Positions 20,846-33,144 are shown, counted from the stretch's first letter. The stretch: DNA of 64,000 nucleotides from Aegilops tauschii subsp. strangulata (GCF_002575655.3 NC_053037.3:569820880-569884879), one strand, 5' to 3'. Notes: generated by a model not told the origin, from the sequence alone. A program made the numbers and translations.

Positions 20846-22119
20846 GATGATAGTTGGAAAATGGTGGAAGGAGGAAGGGCATGGTGATAGTGAGGAGATG
20901 CTCAAAATCCGCATGCATTCAACACTCATTGTGATAAGTGGCCAATACTGCATAGTTTGACACGTGGGCTCTATGTATGTCAACTGAATTTTTTTAGGGT
21001 GTAAGTCAATTTTGCAAGGAAGACGCGTTGAGCTCGAGGTTGAATCTGGCGACGGTGCTGCATGTCGTGAGAAGCAGCGAGGAAGCATGTTGACAAACAA
21101 GTGCAGGTGCCTGGGGCGGCGGTGGCTTGCGGGCGTCGAAATCGTCGGGGCTTAGAGGGATGGCCTTGTGTGGTGGACGTCGGCGGTCACGTTGCTTGGG
21201 AGGCGACGCATGAGGACGATGAACAATGATTGCGCAATCCAGGCCATTGGATGGAGTTCCGTCAGCCAATGCAAAAGAAAGTGACTTGCACCGAAAAGAA
21301 TCAGCTGACTTATATAGAGTCTGTCCCATAGTTTTGTTACCCTGTTGGGATTTTTACTAGTCTAAGTAATTGGCATGCTACATCATATAGGGTTTTATTG
21401 CTACAAATGGAGTTGTTCCCTCTGGAAGGTGTATGACAGCGTACGTGTCGTTTCTTTAAAAGTGGGTGCATGAGAACGAATAGGAATTATCATGTGTGTG
21501 GTTTTAATATTCACACATGAAAATTAGCGCCCTCTAGGAAAACCATTTATAAGCAATTAATGTAATTAAAATACTATTGTCTCTGTAACTTAATGTAAGA
21601 CATTTTTACAATACTACAGAAATAGAGTCATATTTTCACAATAGCTAAATGTAAATGTCAGTCGACTGACTTTAATTATTGTGGTCAGTCGACTTCGAAG
21701 GAGGGCGGAGGGAAGGAAGGAGAAGGAAGGGGCTCGCCGGAGGGCTACCCCATCATCTATCTTAGGGAGGGGTGGGGCCGGAAGAACTGCGGTGGTGGGG
21801 GTGGGGGTGGGGGGCAGTAGGCGGTGGTGGTCGGCGGTTCGGCGAGTGACACACTTGGTGGTTGGGGGAAGAAGAAGGAGGCCGTCTGGAGGTTGAAGAA
21901 GCAATACCGCCAGTTTTCCATCCAACGGCTGAAACGAAATCAACTGACCCAAATTCGTTTTTCAAGCGACTTACATCTAGCCATTCCCTAACATTTTCGT
22001 TCTTCAAAATCCGTAGGAAAAATTGATGCAGTCCCGATCACAACTCACAAAACCGCACAAACACAGCTAGCCAAATCATCGAAGCCGTCAAGGTTCCGCT
22101 CTCCTGTTCTCCCGATTCA
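20846..22119. other. Spacer between LINE and ATL gene
   Basis: It holds GC-rich, short open frames with no domain. A partial Stowaway-like CTCTGTAACTTAATGTAAGAC lies near 21581, a CAGTCGACTG palindrome occurs near 21660 and 21687, and a G-rich GGGGGTGGGGGTGGGGGG tract lies near 21797. None supports a gene. The last part holds the 3' untranslated region of the minus-strand ATL gene. Confidence 0.4.
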
Positions 22120-23160
22120 TCAATCGTTTCTCAGCTTGTCTTCTCCTGCTCCCCGGGCAGAGTCATCGCGCCGCCGGCGAGACGATCCCCCGGACTTCTC
22201 CTCGTCGTCTCCCTTCCGCCCGTCCCCGGGCGCGAAAAGTGAGAGCAGCCTCGCCACGGCGCTCCGCACTGAATTGCCGCCGGCGCTTGGGTCATGGGCG
22301 CTCCCTTCCCTCACGCGCACGGACGCGACCGCGCTCGTCACGTGCCTCAGCCTGTGCGACATCAGGATCTCGAGCCGAACGTGCTCCGGCAGCCGCAGCG
22401 CGAAGTGCTCCGTCCCGCCGGCGCGCTCGTGCCCCGTCGAGTTCGACCGCGGCAGCGCCTGACGCCCGGCGGCCTCGCACCGCATCCTCCTCGCAAGGAC
22501 CCTTGTCCTCTCGTCCTCCTCCTCGTTGCAGCCGGGGTCCTCGATTAGCACCACCACCGTGTCGTGATCCGCGAGCCGGCGCGGCGATTCGTGCGGCGCC
22601 GGCGTCTCCTCCGGCGACGGAGGCTGCATCAGCTCCTCGGGGTCAAGGACTGGCGGGTCGAGGACGCTGGCGCGGCAGAGCGGGCACGTGACGTGCTTCG
22701 CCAGCCAGAGGCCGATGCACTCCGGGTGGAACGCGTGCGGGCACGCCGGCAGGAGGCGGAGGCTGTCGTCGTCGCCGAACTCCAGGAGGCAGACCGCGCA
22801 CTCCAGCGGGTCTACCCCGCTGGCGCCGATTCGGTGCTGCTTGACGTCGCGATAGGACACCAGCGGCAGCGCCGCGATCTCCGCGGCGTTCAGGCCCTCC
22901 TTGTGGAGCGACCGGTCCGACGACGAGTCGTCGCCGGCCGGGGGCTCGTCCGGCGGCCGGAACAGGCGGAGGCAGGCGAACGCGAGGAGGACGACGAAGA
23001 CGGGGAAGAAGAAGGCCATGAAGAACAAGATGGCCATGACGTCGGAGAAAGTCATCGAGTTCTTGTGAGATCCCGGGCCTCCTGGCGTCTGCGCGGCCGC
23101 GCAGGAAGCGATCGCCGCGAGAGCGACGGCGGCCACGGAACGCTTGCCGGAGGCGGCCAT
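22120..23160 (-). CDS. ATL-family RING-H2 E3 ubiquitin ligase
   Basis: This is an intronless gene of 346 residues. I chose the ATG at 23160 (GGCCATGGCC-like context); an upstream in-frame ATG at 23286 would add 42 residues unlike the family. The layout is that of plant ATL membrane ligases: an N-terminal signal-like stretch (1-23), one transmembrane helix at about 40-63 (VMAILFFMAFFFPVFVVLLA), the GLD-type motif GLNAAEIAALPLVSY at 89-103, and a RING-H2 at 121-163. The zinc ligands are C121, C124, C140, H142, H145, C148, C159 and C162, with the Pro before C162 and the Trp at 152 expected for E2 binding. The C-terminal tail is Arg/Ser/Asp-rich. It should act in membranes, passing ubiquitin to unknown substrates. 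ATL genes are often stress-induced, but nothing here shows that. Confidence 0.92.
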   Translation of the reverse strand: MAASGKRSVAAVALAAIASCAAAQTPGGPGSHKNSMTFSDVMAILFFMAFFFPVFVVLLAFACLRLFRPPDEPPAGDDSSSDRSLHKEGLNAAEIAALPLVSYRDVKQHRIGASGVDPLECAVCLLEFGDDDSLRLLPACPHAFHPECIGLWLAKHVTCPLCRASVLDPPVLDPEELMQPPSPEETPAPHESPRRLADHDTVVVLIEDPGCNEEEDERTRVLARRMRCEAAGRQALPRSNSTGHERAGGTEHFALRLPEHVRLEILMSHRLRHVTSAVASVRVREGSAHDPSAGGNSVRSAVARLLSLFAPGDGRKGDDEEKSGGSSRRRRDDSARGAGEDKLRND

Positions 23161-23400
23161 TGCGCCGCGGCGGCTAGGGTTGGTTCTGGCGGAGGAGCTG
23201 GGTCTGAGTCTCGGCCGGGGAGGAGTTAGTAGACTCCAGACTTGATGAGGTATACATACATTTACCAGATTTTCCGTTAATAACATCTAAAAAAACAAAA
23301 GATTTTACGTTAAGATTCATGCGCTTTTATTGCAATTTCCACCGGCACGAGATTTCGATGAAGAATGGTAATAGGAGCATCTCCAACGACTCTCCTTTCC
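23161..23400 (-). promoter_or_regulatory. Upstream region of the ATL gene
   Basis: Leader and promoter region of the minus-strand ATL gene. No clear TATA box was found. A GAGCATCTCCAACGACTC word at about 23373 marks transposon-derived DNA beyond it. Confidence 0.3.
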
Positions 23401-23756
23401 CGGATTAGTAATGGTCGATATTAATATTATTTTCAAGATTAAATCACAATTAATGTTTGATTCCAAAACTAATTGTCTTTAATGAAATTAATGTCATTTC
23501 CAAATTATGATTATTGTAATTAATATTTTTCCAAATTATCCAAATTATTGTTGATGTGATTGATACATCATTAAAGCAGTGTGAGACGTTGGATATAGAT
23601 GGTTGGATGACTCAGATTATTTGGGTTCACCAAACTCATTAAAACAACGTGAGACATTGGATATAGATGGTTGGATGACTTAGATTATTTGGGTTGACCA
23701 AACTCGTGCCTTTTCTCTTGAAAAGCGTGTGCGCACTACATTATGAAACGAAGGAA

Positions 23757-23757
<1 letters not shown>

Positions 23758-23807
<50 letters not shown>
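23758..23807. repeat. (TA)n microsatellite, about 25 units
   Basis: An uninterrupted TA run. It directly follows GAAACGAAGGAAGTA, a decayed Stowaway end. Confidence 0.95.
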
Positions 23808-23808
<1 letters not shown>

Positions 23809-23840
23809 CATACTACTTTTTTGCAAAATAAAATATACTA

Positions 23841-24319
23841 TATATACTATTAAAGGCAATTGATTACGTCGCCTCTCCCTCACTCAGTTTTTTCCTCTCC
23901 ATGCACCCCCTTTCCTCCTTAGTTTTTCTTGATTTTTTGGTACTCTCAACCTATGCACACAAAATAAAAAACCAAGATAAAATAGAGTAATTTGGAATAA
24001 TCTAAATTAAATGGAGACTTTCTCAAAATCATGTCTTGCATTAACTTAATCAAATCAAATCAGATCTTCCTAAAATCTCAACAAAATCAAAACTTTTCTT
24101 TATTTCACCTACACATATCCAAATCAAATCAAATCTTACCAAAATCTCAACTAAATTAAAAAAATTCCTTGCATTCCCCTACAGCCTGTCAATACTCAAA
24201 TCTAATTAAACCTTATTAAAATCTAGAATGTTGTGGATCTAAGGCATGTGTCAAATATAAGTAGTGTTGAGACACTAAAATATATATGCGCCCATTGCAA
24301 TGCACGGAAAATTAACTAG
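23841..24319 (+). mobile_element. Decayed small Helitron (F)
   Basis: It begins about TATACTATTAAAGGCAATTG, like the 5' end of the Helitron at 41078. It ends with a weak hairpin, CCATTGCAATGCACGG, then AAAATTAACTAG followed by T. The 5' TC has decayed, so the start is approximate. No coding content was seen. Confidence 0.6.
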
Positions 24320-25233
24320 TATAAGTATAATATTATTCCCAAGATTAATCGTATTGAATGTTGATTCAAAGATTAATTGTGATGAGTGCAATTAATGTCA
24401 TTTCCACATTACAAATAATGCAGTTGACATTTTTCCAAATTATTAATGACGTGAGGGATACATTATTGGAGCAACGTGAGATGTTGGATATATGTGGTTG
24501 AATGATACATCTATCTCTACTCCTAATGGACGAGTTGGTTGAATAGTCCCACACTTTCGTCCGGTTTTTTTTCGACTGGTTTTTTTTCGCTGGTTTTTTT
24601 TTCGTCACCTCCCCACCCCACCTCACCCCACCCCACGCACGCACCCAAGAAAACCACCCCGCATGAGGAACGCCGTTCCTCTCGATCCCCTTCCGTCGCC
24701 GCCGCCGTCCTCTCGATCCCATCTATCGTTGCCGCCGCCGCCGCCGCCTCTGCAAGGCAGGGCGGTTTGAATCCCGCAGCCGCCGAACTCCGGGAGATGC
24801 CGTCGCCGCCTCTCCAGGGCAGGGCGGTTTCAGTCCCTGCCGCCGAACTCCGGAAGACGCCGCCGCCACCGAACTCCATGACCCATGGCTGCCACACATC
24901 TTCCTCCACGCACGGCCGCACCCCCACCCCTTTTTCTTCCCTCCCTCCGGCCTTCATCTCTACCCGTCCCACTCCTCGGCCTTCAATGGTGATCCGCTGC
25001 CTCCCGCTCCTCGTGCTCCGATCTGACAACTGATTCACCGCCGCGCCTCGGATACGTCGCGGCGACTTGGATACAGGCGACCGGCGGTGATCTGAGACCA
25101 ACGAGTCGGCACCACATCCCTGGTACTTCCCTTCCCCATCCGCCAACCCTCTACCCTCCCCCTCTACAAAGGCCCGTGCGGCCCTGTCCATCCGACCTCG
25201 ACGGACACGACCATCCGGGCAGACGCGGCCATC

Positions 25234-25347
25234 ATGGATCACGAGAACGCCGGCGCCACCGGCGCCTTGGATGCGTCGCCCGTCACCACCACGATGGCTC
25301 CTCGCTGCTGCCGCTCGGCATGGATGGCCGCCCCAAGACATGGATAA
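25234..25347 (+). pseudogene. Captured exon-like fragment, unknown
   Basis: A short frame opens at the ATG at 25234 (MDHENAGATGALDASPVTTT) within GC-rich sequence resembling a grass first exon. It ends after 37 codons. No family was recognised. It is probably part of a host gene carried by Helitron A. Confidence 0.3.
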
Positions 25348-25917
25348 GCTCTCGTGATCCCCACCCCACCCCTCTCATCCCCTGAATCCGTATCCTCTGC
25401 TCGTGCTCTCCTGTTCCTCCTAAAACGACGAGGGGTAGTGCCGGCCGTGGCTCAGCAGGATAGCATAATTAAGCTTACCCTTTTTCTTTTGTGTTTGAAT
25501 CAGATTTGCTGGTTCTCAGTTTTACATGCACGTATCAATCTTTCTTCTGTATGCAGGTTACACACCTGATGATTTTTACAACCTCTTCTGCAGATCTTCA
25601 GAACACCGAGCGAAATATTGGCTTGGAACGATCTTGGGTTGGCAGGGCGGCCAGACCAGGTGGCAAATGTGGTGCACGAGTCAACCTCACATCATACTAT
25701 GGTGTCTAGGATGGGCGTGGTGTAACATGATGCTTTCTAGAAGCATGTTATCGAACATCTCCACAGAATCACGAGCTTGCCTAATTCCCAAAGCATGTTA
25801 TCATAAGGATGAGTACGGAGGACAACTCTCTCAATTCCCAAAGCACTAATCTTGTCCTAATTGCTCATATATTGAATCACTTTTCGCTGCAAATATGTTT
25901 TCTGTTTGATGAGCTAG

Positions 25918-26330
25918 AAGATGCTTGGAGGCTAAGGACAAAGAGGATCTGACGTTCACGTTTTTGGGAGGCAATAAGTACTTTGTGCACTTTGGCTGTG
26001 GATATGGGTACACATTCTTGATGTCTCGATGAATTGGAGAACAGATGTAATGGTACGTGCTCTATGCAAGGACATGAGAACAATCCTCCAAATTGAACTA
26101 CGTGATGGGAGAGTAGGTAGGAAACTTTGTTCGTGTACGGGTTGCTTTTCCTGTATATAGCGGGCGCTGGAAATTTCAGTTGCGATGATAGCAAGGATCA
26201 AGGAAAAGAGAACAAGGGTGGGGCTTAAACTTCAGTACGGGTGCTTGCCGTGGTTCTGCTATGCATGTGGCTACATCGGGCATCAGGTCATGTCTTGTGC
26301 GCGTAAGTTCAGGTGGTGAACCTGTATGCT
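25918..26330 (+). pseudogene. Decayed zinc-knuckle (LINE ORF1-like) fragment
   Basis: The translation, with many stops, resembles the DUF4283/zinc-knuckle protein encoded by the first ORF of plant LINEs. FVRVRVAFPVYSGR at about 26120 is followed by LPWFCYACGYIGHQVMSC at about 26245. The latter fits a CCHC knuckle (C-x2-C-x4-H-x4-C). It has no intact reading frame. It was presumably picked up by Helitron A. Confidence 0.5.
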
Positions 26331-29300
26331 GACGACTGCGATGCTTACCACCGAGGAAGTTCGTGCAACAAGCAGGAAGTAAGACCTGAATTTAACTAGA
26401 TGACCCACAATATCCAGCAACTCAAACCATTGTCTCACATTAGAGTAATTTTTAATACAGTCATATAGCTATCCATGCTGACATGTTGTATTATTATTTT
26501 CATTGGAGGTTAATTAAGTATTATTTTTCAGGCACCTTGGACAAATTTTGGAAAGAGGAGCACGACTCGGAGGTATGAGCCCCAGCAAGGGCCATCACAG
26601 CTGCGCTGACAAGCAAGTGTAAGTTGGTGATGGTGCCACCGTGTCAGAGTTCGGAGACTACCCTTGGAAGCACAAATTGGACAAAGTGCCTTGTGCCACT
26701 GGTGTTTCAACACCAGGGATGTGATTTTGCTCTATAGTTTGCAGTACATTAGACAATTTTGTATGCTATTCAGTAATTAATGCTAAAGTTTATTCCTACA
26801 GCTTGTACTTGAACAGGTCCCTATTTACCGATGGCGAAAACTCATCCTTGATCCAGCTTACTTCTGCAAATGTTGACCAACAGACAATTCTCTTCATGCC
26901 TTATTCATAACATCAAATTTCTCAACCTGATGGCATCTGTCAAGGATCTCTAAAGCCGATGGATTAAACTTGTGTTTTTCTCATGTGTTCAGTATACATA
27001 GTTATCTTCGTAGGCTAATTTCACTTTTGATGAACTGATGATAAAGCGACAATGGAATCAGAAGGTGAGCTAAAAATAATCTTGTTATCTATTGTTGTTG
27101 CAAATTTTCCAGTATGCGTGTATCTATATCATAAAAAAGGAAGCAAGTTTATACCATGATTATAATGTCCTACTGATGTGCTTATTGTATCGATGAAACA
27201 TCTCGAATGTATTTCTTTTTACAAATCTAATTACTTGGATTCCTTTTTTCTTTCGTTTTATATTTAACATTAAAGTTTGCTTTTCTATCTTTTCTGGTTC
27301 ACAAATTACGGTCATGCCAATGGAAATGATGAATACACTTCTATAGTTGGTCGTAAAACCAGTCGAGCATCTGGCCAAACCCATTTGCGATGCAGGCCCA
27401 AAAAACTTCATCATTCATTCTGCAAGCTGCCTAAAGAAAAAACAGCACCACTGAAACATACAGTATGACTTAAAGGTAGCAATAAAAAACCATCTCTGGT
27501 TCATTAATTGGTTCGGATAATCAAATTATTCAATTGAAACATGTGAGAAATTATTATAAAAAGAATCTGGATGAGTCATATTAAAAGTGGAATAGGGGCA
27601 GCGGCATCGATCCTTCGTAATGACCATCTGCTGGAAGGCGATGCGGTTGGCGAGAATTTGCTTAGCTCTTTCGATGACGCCACACGGGCATTCGTGAATT
27701 CCGAGTAAGCCGCGACCCGGTTTGACAGGGTGAGGGATGCGGGAGTGGTTGACAATGAGGTGGCCCTGTCTAAGGGCACCCAGTAGACTGAGAAAGGAAC
27801 ATTGTTTCTGTAACACAATGATATTTAGACTTTCAGAGCACCCCCTGCACTACGTGAGATTTAGAAGGTATTCAGATTAGTGTTTGCTGATATCTGTAAA
27901 TTCCGTTTGTGTGAGTTTTATATTTTTCTATCCCTGTCGACGTAGTAATCCACTGTTCATTGATGTGCAGGTGGTACGGCCGGCGGATGCATCCATGTGC
28001 TAATCATCTGGCACCAAGCGGACGGAGCCGTACGAGTTGGGGCCACCAGCTGGCTGACAGCGCACACATGGGCGAGCATGAGCAACATGGAGCTAGGGAG
28101 TAAGCTGGGAGCGGATGGACGGGGCGTGAGGTAGAACGGGGGTGGGGAGCGGGCGGACCGTGGACAGAAGAGAACAACACCGGGTTTGTTAATTACTTTA
28201 TGCACGATCACAGATTTATCTCTTTATTTATGTGGCTTATGAGGCTTGCTGCACGATCACAGATTTATCTCTTTATTTATGTGGGTGGACAGAAACATCC
28301 TTTCTAAAGTTTTCTTGGGGCTGTACTGACGAACAACTTGTTCAGTGATACCAACCCCTTCGAGCTCCCTCAACCCTTCGACAACACTTATTCAGTTTCT
28401 CACCACAAGTGAGTTCTATTTGCACCAACATTCGTGTTAATCATTGTACGTGCTGGTAATCAGAGTTTAGATAAATGCTACTAATGCTAGCGCTCGCCCT
28501 ACATGGACAGAGTGGTGGCCGAACGATATGGTTAAATAATAAACTGACTTGGAAGAAGCAACATAACTTATTATGGACAAAGAGAGATGCACAATTTTTC
28601 TAATCTGTTTATTATTGGTCGTTTCATGCATCGTTTAGGGTAAAAAATTCCTAGAACATGAGTTTGTCCTTGCATAATTATCCATGCTTGATGGCACTAC
28701 ATCGTATCAGCATACTTTAAGTTTGTCCTTGTATTATCATGTATTCAGGGGCAAAAATGCCCAGAACAAAGAAATGATGAATTGTATTGTAGTCATTCTT
28801 GTAGTTAAATATTATGTTTAAAATTGATCATCACTTGGGATGTTGCCAACTGCAGGGTCGATGAGACATTGAATTGCCATATTGCTTTTCCCTCTTATTG
28901 ACATGTTAAGAATATATCTTTAACAATAGAATTTAATATTTGTGCTTTCAGGTAGTAAGAGACATGATCAGATCGCTAACCAGTGATGAAGGCGTTATGT
29001 GGTCGTTGACGTCATGCTAAATGTTGGTGTAGTGCCAAATAAGAAGATACGGAACAAAATCCCTAAGCTAGACATTATGGTATAATGGAAATTTGAGGAT
29101 TCTTTCCTATCATACCCATTTGTAGTCTATATCATACTGCAAAATTCCATGAACATTTGGTCCACAATATATTTTTTGTTATATGGTTCCTGCCAAAGCG
29201 TGGATGTGGGCGCTGTGGCCGCCACCAAGGATGTAGGGGTCGCGCCCCAAGCTGCAAGTACGTGGTAGGGCGTCAAAACTGACGAGGACACGGGAGCCGC

Positions 29301-29484
29301 ACTGCAGCATGAGTGTTTTTCATAATTTATTTAGGTATGTGAAGTCTTTTTAATGTTCACATATATGCTGAAATTTTGACATTGAAGAACCAGCAATGGA
29401 GTTGTATGTAATTTCTTGCGAGAGCTATACCATTCTTTTTAGTACTAACTAATTCCCATGAGTGCCAGTGGTGAAATTTTCAGG

Positions 29485-29604
29485 CCTATGAACTGGATGA
29501 TATTTTCATTGCTGGCAATCTTCATCAACCTATCTACGAGGACATTGATATACTAATTGCTGCACAAGTGTTCTCAGCACCGGCTAGCAAGAAGAGAGTA
29601 TGAT
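29485..29604 (+). pseudogene. Captured last-exon candidate, unknown gene
   Basis: After a good acceptor (GAAATTTTCAG, ending about 29484) an open frame of 39 codons reads AYELDDIFIAGNLHQPIYED and ends VFSAPASKKRV before TGA. The composition looks like real protein and the stop follows a basic tail. No donor exon was recognised upstream. It is likely a host gene fragment in Helitron A. Confidence 0.35.
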
Positions 29605-30264
29605 TGTTCAATGCTCACTCTTGTAAGCTTGTTTCACGAGGAGCTTCTCAGTGTTGTACATGTAGGGTGTGGATAATATAAATAAAATCTATTTGTTCAT
29701 TCTTCTACTGTACCTCCGATTCGTCCCCCACGGTTTAGTAGAGTACAGTTATGTGCTAAAGTATTAGGAAGTCATCATCTTCTAAAACATATTGTTACCT
29801 ACTCAACCCAGTAAGCAAATAAAGAGTGTGGTGAACTTAACACCTTTCTATCTTTATTTTTTGTTTCTCTTATTCATAGCATCTTTTCCCCATTTATAAA
29901 TCTAACGGTGGTGAACTTAGACTTTGTGTAAGGAGAGCCATTCTGTTTTCTTGAACTTAACAACTCCATATATCATTATTTATCCAGAAAGCTTTCAGAC
30001 GATACTCACACCATCTGACTCTTTGAAACATGTAAATGTTTTTTCAGATCTATTACAATCCAAGATTTGTTAATTAATCATATTATTTATACTCATAAGT
30101 AGTATAAAGTTACCCCAAAATTGTTAATATGATTTTGGATTATATATTATGATGCTGAAAAGGACGTTATTGGTGCCCATTAAAATAACAGTATGAAATA
30201 ACCCTGCATATATTTGTTGGTTTTTAATTTAAGTCTTTCAACTCAACTGGAATTATTATTTGTA

Positions 30265-30422
30265 CTCCCTCCGTTCCTAAATATAAGTCTTCCTAGAGAC
30301 TCCAATGTGAACTACATATGGAGCAAAATGAGTGAATCTACACTTTAAAATATGTCTATATATATCTGTATGTAGTCCTTATTGAACTTTCAAAAAAGAC
30401 CTATATTTAGGAACAGAGGGAG
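30265..30422. mobile_element. Stowaway MITE, 158 bp, inside Helitron A
   Basis: The ends are CTCCCTCCGTTCCTAAATAT and ATATTTAGGAACAGAGGGAG. TA duplications lie at 30263-30264 and 30423-30424. It is the same family as the copy at 18414. Confidence 0.93.
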
Positions 30423-32868
30423 TACAACATTTACTAACTTTTATCTCCTATTGGCTATCTGGAACGATTGTGGGTATTAATGAAGAAGTCCTCGTTAGGT
30501 GGACTAGCTCAAAATGGAGAAGTATGTTGGTATTTTTGGTTGATTGTTTTAAGCATTTAAGCTCGTAGCAACTTGTAACGTCAATATCTTCGGGATGCCT
30601 TGCAATATTTTAGAAAACTATATTTTTTTCCAGCATGATGTGATCCGGCCTGATCTAGCGTGCTGCCCTGAGACATCCTGACCCCATTACTTCTCACATA
30701 TGGCGGTTTTCAGATAGCGTAGACACATGGAGACAATTTGGTGATCCGATTCTCTCTCCCTCCCTCCCTCCCCCCCTCTCTCTCTTAGTTGCTAATAGAA
30801 TAATGAACAATCGATAAGACCAATATTATAGACCTCCTCCTCCTCAATCCTACCATGTATTATTCGACTTTTGTGCTAATATAGAAAAAAGTATGTTGTA
30901 AACTTGTGAGTCGTGAGCAATATTCTCTGGGCAAGTTTTAACCTGCTTATTCACAATTGATGCTGCATGTCAATCGCCCTTTCACCCTTATTTTTGATTT
31001 TAATGTCTTAGTGTATGTATAATTAGGGTTTTTCTCCGGTTGGTATTTGAATAGGAGTTGGTCGCTTCCCTTTACATCATAGTTCATAGTACAACACACA
31101 CATTTCCTTTTGAGTCTTATGTGAATTTCATTTTGAGCCGATACACCAAATCTGAAGTTACATAATTCTAACAAAACTAAAAATTACTATAAAAATATAA
31201 ATAAATGCCAATAAATTTTTAATCAACAAATGTTATCAAAGATTGATGTATCTACCTCTCCCAAGATAGCTGGGAGTAGCATGTTCTAGAAGATGTGTTT
31301 TGCTGCAGCAGTTTCTAAATGGTAAATTGTATGGTTTCAAGTGCCTAAGTTCATATGCAATAGTTTGCCAGCCAATTGCACATTGCAATTAAGTTTCTGG
31401 TTGTAACTTCTTGGAACATTTTTTAAAAGGGAACAAAATCATCCATGTGTTAATTTTAATTAAAGGAGAATAGCAATGCACACGCTTTCACGAGACAATC
31501 GATCTTAAGCATAAAAAAACATTCAAGTGTTATTATCATTTGTAATGCAATGCACAATAAAGAGGTCAATATTTGTGTACCACCTTTATTTTGTGCATCA
31601 GATATGATAACCCTTTTGTGTATAGGGTAGAGTTACATTTTATTATCGAAATACATTGCAAGCGAAGTACATTACAATTACTTTGGCTATATTTTCTATC
31701 TATATGAAATTTACATGCAACCAATACAAATTATGAAAAGCCCGTGGCAACGCACGGGCAGTCTACTAGTACTCCTAATGGAGCAGTTGGTAATCTCGCT
31801 TCCAGGTTATTTTCGTCCCACCTCACATGGTTTTTTTTGGTACCTCCTCCCACCTTCGCTGGTTTTTTTGTCCCCTCTTCCACTTCATCGGTTTATTTTT
31901 GCGTCACCTTCTCACACAACGAAAGAATTATGAAAAGATCAGAACTTTCCATACTGGCGCAAGTTATTTAGTAATGTAGAATCAATCACGAACAATCTCT
32001 AAAGATCAAATCTAAATTAATTAACCTTACCTTAAATCACTCAATCACATTACTTAGAAAAATCGCTCAATCACATTAACCTTACCTTAACTCACAGATG
32101 GTAATCAATCTTCAAACAAAGGAAACAATACATCGAGGGAGCAGTAAATAAACTCCCTTTCTTATGACATGTATATGATCTTCCCTTCCCTCTCCGTTGC
32201 CGAGCGTTCTTGATTCTCGAGGCCGATGCTTGGGCTGCGTCACTGGGTCGCGACGGTGCCGGAGGACGAGGACGGCGAGGCCGGGTGCCGCGGCACCGCA
32301 TCCGCCGCGGCCGGTGAAGGGAGCGAAGAAGGGCGGCTTCCCTGGCCGTGGCCGTGGCCGTGGCCCTGGGAGTTGGTGCGGTGGAAGCGGCACTTGAAGG
32401 ACCCGGCGTGGGTGGTTGGCGCACAGACGCACTTGGAAGCGGGCCCGTGGCCCACGCCGGACGGCGCCGACGCCGACCCGGGCCACCTCCTCCGCGTATT
32501 CTTGGAGCTGTGGCTGGCCTATTTACATGAAATTAATTTCCTCAGTTGTGGTGGCAAATATAATACACATAATCCATATTGTTACGCATTAGCGTGTGTG
32601 TGTGAAATAGATGGATTATGGTCCTGTACCCAATAAGATGGATATGTGTGCGTGTGTTAGAGAGAGAGAGAGAGAGAGGGAGAGGGGGAGAGAGAGTGAG
32701 GAAGAGGGAGGGAGAGTGTGTGTGTGAGGATTTGATGGTAAAAATGTCGCCAATGTCACTTGATATGTATGAGAATATTAATATTGAACTCTTAAAGTTA
32801 ATGTGGCCCCGTTGCAACGCACGGGCGTTCTTCTAGTATCATTAGGATTCATCAAAACTTGTGCTTTA

Positions 32869-33141
32869 GAGCATGGTTAATAGTACAGCCAGCTGATGAC
32901 TATATGATATTGCCATGTCATATATAGCCAACCTTATAGCCGGCAAGTACAATAGTAAGATATAAATATGTACTACTTCATTAATACATCTCCCACCTCT
33001 CACTCTCACGTAGTGCCTAGGAGCACGTGTTGCAGCTGGCTCTTATTCTGTAGCCGGCTCCTCTTCTCTCCCTTTCATGCCAGCAGAAAAATAATATTTT
33101 AACATTTATAGCCTGTTTATATAAGCTTATTGTATTTGCTC
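32869..33141. mobile_element. Harbinger-like MITE, 273 bp
   Basis: It starts GAGCATGGTTAATAGTACAG and ends TTATTGTATTTGCTC, with weakly matching inverted ends (GAGCA). TTA duplications lie at 32866-32868 and 33142-33144. The GAGCA..TTAATAGTA..GCTGGCT type is common in grass genomes. It has no ORF. Confidence 0.65.
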
Positions 33142-33144
33142 TTA

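Larger units (their letters stand above)
23405..24509. repeat. Direct repeats flanking a decayed Helitron
   Basis: A block of about 230 bp (ATTAATGTCATTTCCA.ATTA, GTGAGACGTTGGATATAGATGGTTGGATGA) occurs at about 23425-23640. Its last 80 bp repeat at 23641-23710. A second full copy starts at about 24330, is cut at 24509 by Helitron B, and resumes at 32837 (TATCATTAGG.TTCATCAAAACTTGTGC). The resumption confirms the Helitron B borders. Confidence 0.7.
24514..31769 (+). mobile_element. Helitron A, 7.3 kb, carrying gene fragments
   Basis: It starts TCTCTACTCCTAATGGACGA after an A. It ends with a perfect six-base-stem hairpin, CCCGTGGCAACGCACGGG, then CAGTCTACTAG followed by T. It lacks a Rep/helicase gene and is non-autonomous. 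The contents look like captured pieces: a GC-rich exon-like start at about 24620-25390, a decayed zinc-knuckle region at about 25920-26330, and an exon-like segment at 29485-29604. The remainder is AT-rich and non-coding, with a Stowaway MITE at 30265-30422 and a (TCCC)n tract at about 30753-30775. Confidence 0.82.
24510..32836 (+). mobile_element. Helitron B (split by Helitron A)
   Basis: The first four bases, TCTA, are at 24510-24513 after an A. The element resumes at 31770 with TACTCCTAATGGAGCAGTTGG and ends at 32836 in CCCGTTGCAACGCACGGG, GCGTTCTT and CTAG, followed by T. Its own length is about 1.07 kb. Insertion between A and T fits Helitrons. Its 3' 150 bp matches the small Helitron read on the minus strand at 36856-37096. 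The interior (32190-32530) is GC-rich with open frames but no recognised domain. A (GA)n tract lies at about 32660-32710. It has no Rep/helicase gene and so is non-autonomous. Confidence 0.8.

Noticed and set aside
22136..23229. Plus-strand frames of 108-221 codons opposite the ATL gene
   Set aside because: Arg/Ala-rich shadows of the minus-strand ATL coding sequence.
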